The notes under the pieces were generated by a model. The model saw only the letters and a program-made list of their open reading frames with translations. It was not told the DNA's origin and searched no databases. From Bacteroidaceae bacterium (GTDB taxonomy: Bacteria; Bacteroidota; Bacteroidia; Bacteroidales; Bacteroidaceae): 64,000 nucleotides of DNA. Below, piece after piece: positions 59,441 to 64,000 of the stretch. The DNA lies in NCBI GenBank assembly GCA_017619335.1, contig JAFZSP010000067.1, positions 1 through 64,000 on the forward strand. Reading direction: 5' to 3'. The position numbers were made by a program, and so were the translations under genes. Position 1 is the stretch's first letter. Each line of letters opens with the position of its first letter.

Positions 59441-60430
59441 TCAATAACGGAAGCTGCTGCCGCCCAGGAATTCGCGCAAGAGTGAAGTTGGCGGAATCTG
59501 TTTGCTGGAAATAGGCTCGAAGAAACCAATGAACTGCCGCAGACGGAACGCCTCTGAATATTCTGGTGCTGTGGTGGGCACTTCTTCCAAAATCGGCAAC
59601 ACATGCACGCGAAGCACGGAAAGCTCATAGAGCAGTGCCGTGTTAATCATCATATCGCAGTTATCCTCAAAGGGGAAAATCCATTTCTCCTCGCCGGCAC
59701 GCACACTGGGCCAGCGGTGAATGGTCTCCTCTGCCGAGTAGTTGCGGAAGTTCTTGTCACGCAGCATGCGACGCAGCAGACGTGCATCGGAAGTGGAGAT
59801 CTTGCGCTTCTCATCCAACTGAATGGTTGTCAAGGCGGTGACATAAACCTGGAACTTGTCTTCACGGGGAATCTGGGGCGTCAGGTCGGGGTTCAGGGCA
59901 TGAATACCTTCGATGATGAGGACGTTGTTTTCATCCAGCTTCAGTTCCCGTCCGCTGGGAACTCGTTCACCTTTGACGAAGTCGTAACGCGGCAGTTCCA
60001 CTGTCTCCCCATCAAGGAGTTGCGTCAGTTGTTTGTTGAAGTACGGCACATCCAGCGCTCCCAAGCACTCATAGTCATACTCACCGTTCTCGTCCAAAGG
60101 CGTGTTCACACGGTTCACAAAATAATCGTCCATTGAAATCATCATAGGACGCATTCCACAGGCTGCCAATTGAATAGCCAAACGTTTGCTGGTCGTGGTC
60201 TTGCCACTACTGCTGGGACCTGCCAGGAGCACCAGCCGGCGACCCAGGTTGCAAATCTCGTCGGCCACACGCGCTATCTTGCGTTCCTGCAATGCCTCAC
60301 TGACATTGATGATTTCTGTGGCATGGCCGCCACGAATGGCACTGTTCAATTCGGCCACCGTGCGCATACCCACGATTTCCTGCCATTTCTTCTGTTCGGC
60401 CACCAGGGCCTCAAGTTTAGGACTTTTCAT
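59441..60430 (-). CDS. Uridine/cytidine kinase-like nucleoside kinase, short form
   Basis: The 329-residue protein has a phosphoribulokinase/uridine-kinase domain: P-loop LLAGPSSSGKTTTSKR (71-79 core), MDDYFVNRVNTP, DALDVPYF-like ALDVPYFNKQL, LPRYDFVKGER, and VLIIEGIHALNP. Proteins of this kind in Bacteroidetes, as I recall, usually carry about 220 extra N-terminal residues related to the TGS and threonyl-tRNA synthetase editing region. Those are missing, and the DNA upstream holds 9-base repeats and the end of a sirtuin gene instead. It is therefore a shortened form, either naturally or by deletion. Confidence 0.88.
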   Translation of the reverse strand: MKSPKLEALVAEQKKWQEIVGMRTVAELNSAIRGGHATEIINVSEALQERKIARVADEICNLGRRLVLLAGPSSSGKTTTSKRLAIQLAACGMRPMMISMDDYFVNRVNTPLDENGEYDYECLGALDVPYFNKQLTQLLDGETVELPRYDFVKGERVPSGRELKLDENNVLIIEGIHALNPDLTPQIPREDKFQVYVTALTTIQLDEKRKISTSDARLLRRMLRDKNFRNYSAEETIHRWPSVRAGEEKWIFPFEDNCDMMINTALLYELSVLRVHVLPILEEVPTTAPEYSEAFRLRQFIGFFEPISSKQIPPTSLLREFLGGSSFRY

Positions 60431-60431
60431 G

Positions 60432-60503
60432 ATTATTCGGATTATTCAGATTATTCGGATTATTCAGATTATTCGGATGACTCAGATCACTCAGATTACT
60501 CAG
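60432..60503. repeat. Tandem 9-base repeat, eight copies
   Basis: Consensus ATTATTCRG for the first five copies (60432-60476), then ATGACTCAG, ATCACTCAG and ATTACTCAG. The last copy overlaps the sirtuin stop codon (60500-60502), so the repeat bridges the gap between the two minus-strand genes. Confidence 0.9.
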
Positions 60504-61204
60504 AGATCTTTTGTTAATAACTCCAGCAGCTCTTCCATTCCTGCTGATGCCCCTTTCTTGATGTGAGTGTAACGGTGTCCACTGGTCCATGGAACATCCT
60601 TCGGGTCAATCAGATAGACGGGTGTCTCTGGTGCCACATACTGCAGCAGGCCTGCTGCGGGATAGACGTTGAGGCTGGTGCCGATAACGATATAGATGTC
60701 TGCCTTCATCGACTCCTCTGCTGCCTCCTCAATTTTTGGCACAGCCTCGCCGAACCACACGATGAAGGGGCGCAGCTGACTGCCGTCGGCTGCCTTGTCA
60801 CCGATATGAATATCCATGTGCTCTTGCGTCAGCGTCTGAATCTGTGTGGGATTGTTGGGCGAGCGCGTGGAGGTGGCTTTCATCAGTTCACCATGCAGGT
60901 GAATCACCTTGGTGCTGCCGGCTCGCTCGTGCAAGTCGTCAACGTTCTGCGTGACGACTGTCACATCATAATACTGTTCCAGGGCTGCCACCAATTCGTG
61001 ACCACGACAGGGTTTCACCAAGGGCAACTGCCGACGACGCTCGTTGTAGAAGTCCAAAACAAGTTTCGGATTACGGATGTAGCCCTCTATCGTGGCCACA
61101 TCCTCCACTCTGTGCTGTTCCCAGAGCCCTCCCGAATCACGGAAGGTACTGATACCGCTTTCGGCTGACATTCCAGCCCCTGTTAAGACGACAATTTTCT
61201 TCAT
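60500..61204 (-). CDS. cobB: Sirtuin-type NAD-dependent protein deacylase
   Basis: The 234-residue protein removes acyl groups from lysines using NAD. It shows TGAGMSAESGISTFRDSGGLW, TQNVDDLHE, HLHGEL with the catalytic His, and VIGTSLNVYPAAGLL. The FYNERRR segment holds Tyr-x-x-Arg residues seen in desuccinylases. The region after the catalytic His (MKATSTRSPNNPTQI) has no zinc-binding cysteines, unlike most sirtuins, but as I recall other Bacteroidetes members. It leads the sirtuin-kinase-fur-trkH unit. Confidence 0.93.
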   Translation of the reverse strand: MKKIVVLTGAGMSAESGISTFRDSGGLWEQHRVEDVATIEGYIRNPKLVLDFYNERRRQLPLVKPCRGHELVAALEQYYDVTVVTQNVDDLHERAGSTKVIHLHGELMKATSTRSPNNPTQIQTLTQEHMDIHIGDKAADGSQLRPFIVWFGEAVPKIEEAAEESMKADIYIVIGTSLNVYPAAGLLQYVAPETPVYLIDPKDVPWTSGHRYTHIKKGASAGMEELLELLTKDL

Positions 61205-61233
61205 AAAACACCTTTTTTATTCGAAAATCTGAG

Positions 61234-61241
61234 CAAAAGTA
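61234..61241 (-). promoter_or_regulatory. Sirtuin operon -7 box
   Basis: Minus-strand TACTTTTG; initiation about 23 bases upstream of the ATG. Confidence 0.7.
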
Positions 61242-61326
61242 GGTAAAAAAAGTGGAAGTTGCACTATCATTGCGCTAAAAAAGATAAAAAAGTGCGCGAA
61301 AAAGGCAAAAGATAAAAGAAAAGCAG

Positions 61327-61334
61327 TACCTTTG
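61327..61334 (+). promoter_or_regulatory. -7 box of the FKBP cluster
   Basis: TACCTTTG; initiation near 61341 and a leader of about 36 bases. A near-match, TATCATTG, sits at 61265-61272. Confidence 0.75.
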
Positions 61335-61376
61335 CGCCCGATTTCAAAGATTTAAGCATCCAAAACGACAAAAAGT

Positions 61377-61961
61377 ATGAATAAAATCAGTTACGCCTTG
61401 GGTTTGGGCATAGGCCAACAGCTCAAGAACATGGGAATCGAAGATTTCAGCGTCGAAGATTTCACAAAAAGCATCTGTGACGTCCTCACCGACAGCGAAC
61501 CCGCCATCTCCCACCGCGAGGCTCAGGCCCTGCTCAACGAGTACTTCGACAAGCAGGCTCGCCAGCAGGCACAGGGTGCCATCGCTGAGGGAAAAGCTTT
61601 CCTGGAGCAGAATGCCAAGAAAGAAGGTGTCGTCACCACCAAGAGCGGACTCCAATATCAGGTTCTCACAGAGGGAACAGGGCGCAGCCCCAAAGCTACA
61701 GACAAGGTGCGTTGCCACTATGAGGGAACCCTCATCAACGGTACCGTCTTTGACAGCAGTTATAATCGCGGTGAACCTGCCGATTTCCCCTTGAACGGCG
61801 TTATTCCCGGATGGACAGAAGGCGTGCAACTCATGAAGGAAGGTGCCAAGTATCGCTTCTTCATCCCCTACCTGCTGGCCTACGGAGAACGCGGTGCAGG
61901 TAGCAGCATTCCACCCTACTCCACCCTCATCTTTGACGTGGAACTCATCAAAGTCCTCTGA
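61377..61961 (+). CDS. FKBP-type peptidyl-prolyl isomerase, cytoplasmic
   Basis: The enzyme speeds proline isomerisation and acts as a folding helper. The 194-residue product has an N-terminal helical dimerisation region (MNKISYALGLGIGQQLKNMG) and a C-terminal FKBP domain (KVRCHYEGTLINGTVFDSSY, PADFPLNGVIPGWTEGVQLM, YGERGAGSSIPPYSTLIFDVEL). No signal peptide is present, unlike the next two paralogs. It is the first of three FKBP genes in a row. Confidence 0.94.
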   Translation: MNKISYALGLGIGQQLKNMGIEDFSVEDFTKSICDVLTDSEPAISHREAQALLNEYFDKQARQQAQGAIAEGKAFLEQNAKKEGVVTTKSGLQYQVLTEGTGRSPKATDKVRCHYEGTLINGTVFDSSYNRGEPADFPLNGVIPGWTEGVQLMKEGAKYRFFIPYLLAYGERGAGSSIPPYSTLIFDVELIKVL

Positions 61962-62040
61962 GCCCCACAAAACCCATTAACTCCATCAGTCACATAACAT
62001 TAAAACCAAATTTAACCCCTAATAAAATTTAAAAGCAAAA

Positions 62041-62907
62041 ATGAAAAAGATTTCTTTATTCCTCGCAGTGGCCATCGCAGCTATCATGACCTCCTGCACA
62101 CAATCCGCTCCCAATGCAAGTCTGAAGACAGACATTGACACTCTCAGCTATGCCATCGGTATGAGTCAGACCCAGGGTCTGAAGGAATACCTCGTCATGC
62201 GCATGGGTGTCGATACCACCTATATTGAGGACTTCCTCAAGGGTTTCTATGAGAGCGCTCAGTCTGGTGACAACAAGAAGAAGGCTGCCTACTATGCAGG
62301 CCTCCAGATCGGTCAGCAGGTCAGCCAAGGTATGATCAAGAACATCAACCAGATGATCTTTGGTGAAGACAGCACCCAAACCGTCAACGAGAAGAACATC
62401 TATGCCGGTTTCATGGCTGCCGTCGCTGGCAAGTATGACATCATGGACCTTGACTCTGCCAACAGCTATGTGCAGACCCACATGGATGCCATCCAGAAGG
62501 CCGCCAAGGAAAAGCAGTTCGGCGAGAACAAGGAGAAGGGCGAGAAGTTCATGGCAGAAATTGCCAAGAAAGACGGCGTGAAGGAACTGGGCAACGGCGT
62601 GTACTATGAAGTGCTGACAGAAGGTAAGGGCGAAGTCGCTGCCGACACCTGCCGCGTGAAGGTTCACTATGAGGGCAAACTCATTGACGGCACTGTCTTC
62701 GACAGCAACCTGGAACGTGACCCGACCGTCTTCGGTGCCAGCCAGGTGATCCCCGGCTTCAAGGCCGCTCTGACCACCATGCCCGTCGGCTCCAAGTGGA
62801 TTGTCTATATTCCTCAGGACCAGGCCTACGGCGCACAGGACATGGGTAACATCAAGCCCTTCAGCGCTCTGATCTTCACCATCGACCTCATCAGCATCGA
62901 GAAATAA
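62041..62907 (+). CDS. FKBP-type peptidyl-prolyl isomerase, lipoprotein
   Basis: The 288-residue protein has a lipoprotein signal (LFLAVAIAAIMTSC, Cys about 19), an N-terminal FkpA-like helical region (LSYAIGMSQTQGLKEYL; GFYESAQSGDNKKKAAYYAGLQIGQQ) and a C-terminal FKBP domain (CRVKVHYEGKLIDGTVFDS; QVIPGFKAALTTMPVGSKW). It should fold proteins in the periplasm or at the outer membrane. It is ten bases upstream of the third paralog. Confidence 0.94.
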   Translation: MKKISLFLAVAIAAIMTSCTQSAPNASLKTDIDTLSYAIGMSQTQGLKEYLVMRMGVDTTYIEDFLKGFYESAQSGDNKKKAAYYAGLQIGQQVSQGMIKNINQMIFGEDSTQTVNEKNIYAGFMAAVAGKYDIMDLDSANSYVQTHMDAIQKAAKEKQFGENKEKGEKFMAEIAKKDGVKELGNGVYYEVLTEGKGEVAADTCRVKVHYEGKLIDGTVFDSNLERDPTVFGASQVIPGFKAALTTMPVGSKWIVYIPQDQAYGAQDMGNIKPFSALIFTIDLISIEK

Positions 62908-62916
62908 GCTGCTACG

Positions 62917-63816
62917 ATGAAGACAATGAAATTTGCCACGCTGGTGCTGTGTCTGCTTATAGCAGTCAGCACCAGCGCTGCTAACACCAAGAAGAAGAGC
63001 AAGAAAGCCAAGAAGGAAGAGGTGGTGGAAAAGGTGGATACCGTCTCCATGGCCGATTTCAGTTATGCCTACGGCATCGCCCAGACCAATGGGCTGGTCA
63101 ACTATCTGGCCCAGCGCATGGGTGTGGATACTGCCTACATGAGTGACTTCCTGCAGGGCTTTGAGCAGACAGAGATGACCGATGCCGACAAGAAGGAGAA
63201 AGCCCGCCTGGCAGGCATCGAGATTCGCCAGCAGGTGGAGAACCAGATTGTCAAGCAGGTGAATCGTCAGATCAATGACTCCATAGACCTTCTTCATAAG
63301 GACCTCTTTGTGCAGGGATTCCGTGAGTCGCTCGCTGGCACAGCACGCCTGACCAGTGACAGTGCCCAGGCCATCGCCAATAAGCAAATCGAGTACTACC
63401 AGAAAGTGAAGATGGAGGCCAAGTATGGTCAGAACCGCATTGATGGCGAGAACTTCCTGAAGGCCAACGCCAAGAAGGACAGCGTCCAGACCACCGCCAG
63501 CGGCCTGCAGTACAAAATCCTCACTGTCGGCACAGGAGCCACGCCCACCGCTAACCAGAAGGTGAAGGTCAACTATGAAGGCCGCCTCCTGGACGGTACC
63601 GTCTTTGACAGCAGCTACAAGCGCGGCAAGCCCGCCGAGTTCGCTTGCAGTCAGGTCATCAAGGGATGGACAGAGGCACTGACGATGATGCCTGTGGGTT
63701 CCAAGTGGGAACTTTACATCCCCCAGGAGTTGGGTTATGGCGCTCGTGAGGCAGGCAAGATTCCACCGCTCTCCACGCTCATTTTTACCGTGGAATTGTT
63801 GGAGATAGTCAAATAA
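62917..63816 (+). CDS. FKBP-type peptidyl-prolyl isomerase, periplasmic
   Basis: The 299-residue protein has a signal peptide (KFATLVLCLLIAVSTSAANT) and, after a strongly basic Lys-rich segment (KKKSKKAKKEE), the same FkpA-like layout as its neighbour, including the FSYAYGIAQTNGLVNYLAQRMGVDT repeat of the second paralog. The C-terminal FKBP domain has KVNYEGRLLDGTVFDSSYKR and GYGAREAGKIPPLSTLIFTVEL. The two exported copies arose by duplication. A strong terminator follows. Confidence 0.94.
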   Translation: MKTMKFATLVLCLLIAVSTSAANTKKKSKKAKKEEVVEKVDTVSMADFSYAYGIAQTNGLVNYLAQRMGVDTAYMSDFLQGFEQTEMTDADKKEKARLAGIEIRQQVENQIVKQVNRQINDSIDLLHKDLFVQGFRESLAGTARLTSDSAQAIANKQIEYYQKVKMEAKYGQNRIDGENFLKANAKKDSVQTTASGLQYKILTVGTGATPTANQKVKVNYEGRLLDGTVFDSSYKRGKPAEFACSQVIKGWTEALTMMPVGSKWELYIPQELGYGAREAGKIPPLSTLIFTVELLEIVK

Positions 63817-63839
63817 AATCCTCAAAAAGGCTACAAAAT

Positions 63840-63872
63840 GACACCGAAATACGCTTTCGGTGTCTTTTTTTT
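63840..63872 (+). terminator. Terminator after the FKBP cluster
   Basis: GACACCGAAA (63840-63849) pairs with TTTCGGTGTC (63855-63864) around a TACGC loop, followed by eight T residues. Confidence 0.95.
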
Positions 63873-63905
63873 GTCGGAAATGCTTGCGTTTTGCGAATTA
63901 ATGAC

Positions 63906-63913
63906 TACTTTTG
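63906..63913 (+). promoter_or_regulatory. Lrp-like gene -7 box
   Basis: TACTTTTG with a TTG at 63884-63886, 19 bases upstream. Initiation about 25 bases before the ATG at 63946. Confidence 0.65.
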
Positions 63914-63945
63914 CAAGCATAAAGCGATAAAAGCGTTAAAATCCT

Positions 63946-64000
63946 ATGGAAAAGATAGACAGTCTTGACAAAAAGATTCTGGAAATCATCACGCGCAACG
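63946..64000 (+). CDS. Lrp/AsnC family regulator, N-terminus only (cut by window end)
   Basis: The last 55 bases encode MEKIDSLDKKILEIITRN, the start of a classical Lrp/AsnC helix-turn-helix regulator (D-x-x-D-x-K-I-L-x-x-L/I). The remaining gene lies outside the window, so domain content beyond the first helix cannot be shown. Such regulators often respond to amino acids. Confidence 0.75.
   Translation, partial: MEKIDSLDKKILEIITRN

Noticed and set aside
60432-60503. Possible CRISPR array
   Set aside because: Repeat units are only 9 bases, directly adjacent with no spacers, and no cas genes are present.
60170-60517. Open frame with a YSD/YSDYSD repeat
   Set aside because: It is created by the 9-base repeat and overlaps the kinase and sirtuin genes; no start signal or family match.
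62056-63825. A long antisense open frame (589 residues) opposite the FKBP genes
   Set aside because: It is the mirror of two well-supported genes with strong family motifs; its composition (Leu, His, Val-rich) is typical of antisense frames in GC-rich DNA, and no promoter precedes it.

Overview
The window looks like chromosomal DNA of a Bacteroidales bacterium, most likely Prevotellaceae. The evidence is internal. Nearly every promoter I can find has the Bacteroidetes form (TTTG, about 19-21 bases, TAnnTTTG). The gene families are typical of the order: type III glutamine synthetase, PorZ, DUF4421, DUF3822, YfhO, DUF5107, diaminopimelate dehydrogenase and zinc-ligand-free sirtuin. Shine-Dalgarno sequences are mostly absent, and coding DNA is fairly GC-rich while intergenic DNA is AT-rich. 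I see no prophage, insertion sequence, CRISPR array or rRNA operon. The region is largely housekeeping DNA with many short repeats.

Layout. 1-800: a dispersed-repeat-like stretch with a GA dinucleotide tract, then two tiny genes, one apparently truncated. 798-8883: a zinc-metallopeptidase-like lipoprotein (-), glnN (+) and a large PutA-type protein (-) whose aldehyde dehydrogenase half has lost its hallmark residues. 9080-15695: a six-gene plus-strand cluster (two membrane acyltransferases, LicD, a glycosyltransferase, a DUF4421 barrel and an unknown anchored protein), probably for surface-glycan modification. 15871-20565: sugar transporter plus a DUF5107/TPR protein (-). 20830-23445: mutS. 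23454-30144: leuS-yitT-rdgB-porZ operon (-). 30574-33930: rpsO, yfhO, tRNA-Arg(CCT) and tRNA-Leu(CAA). 33929-37614: RecD-like helicase (-) and a divergent operon ending in rsmD. 37615-38138: non-coding DNA with inverted repeats. 38139-40292: SDR and dacB (-). 40475-48176: nadB, a structured non-coding RNA, polA, ddh and a ribF-CPBP protease fusion. 48270-54441: topA-aroK-speA-argB-sigma factor. 54454-56570: prenyl synthase, aroQ, methyltransferase (-). 56734: radical SAM. 57543-61204: sirtuin, nucleoside kinase, Fur, TrkH (-). 61377-63816: three FKBP isomerases. 63946-end: start of an Lrp/AsnC regulator.

The strongest observations are: (i) the PutA-like protein with a degenerate dehydrogenase domain; (ii) short palindromic or low-complexity repeats read in frame inside leuS, polA, the helicase, the sugar transporter, an acyltransferase and the ribF fusion; (iii) an apparent independent non-coding RNA upstream of polA with two copies of CCAGAATAGC that could compete for one partner; (iv) two tandem clamp-binding-like QxDLFG motifs in DNA polymerase I; (v) a 29-base promoter cassette present identically at 9031 and 56697. 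All functional assignments rest on reading translated sequence and recalled family features; no database search was run.
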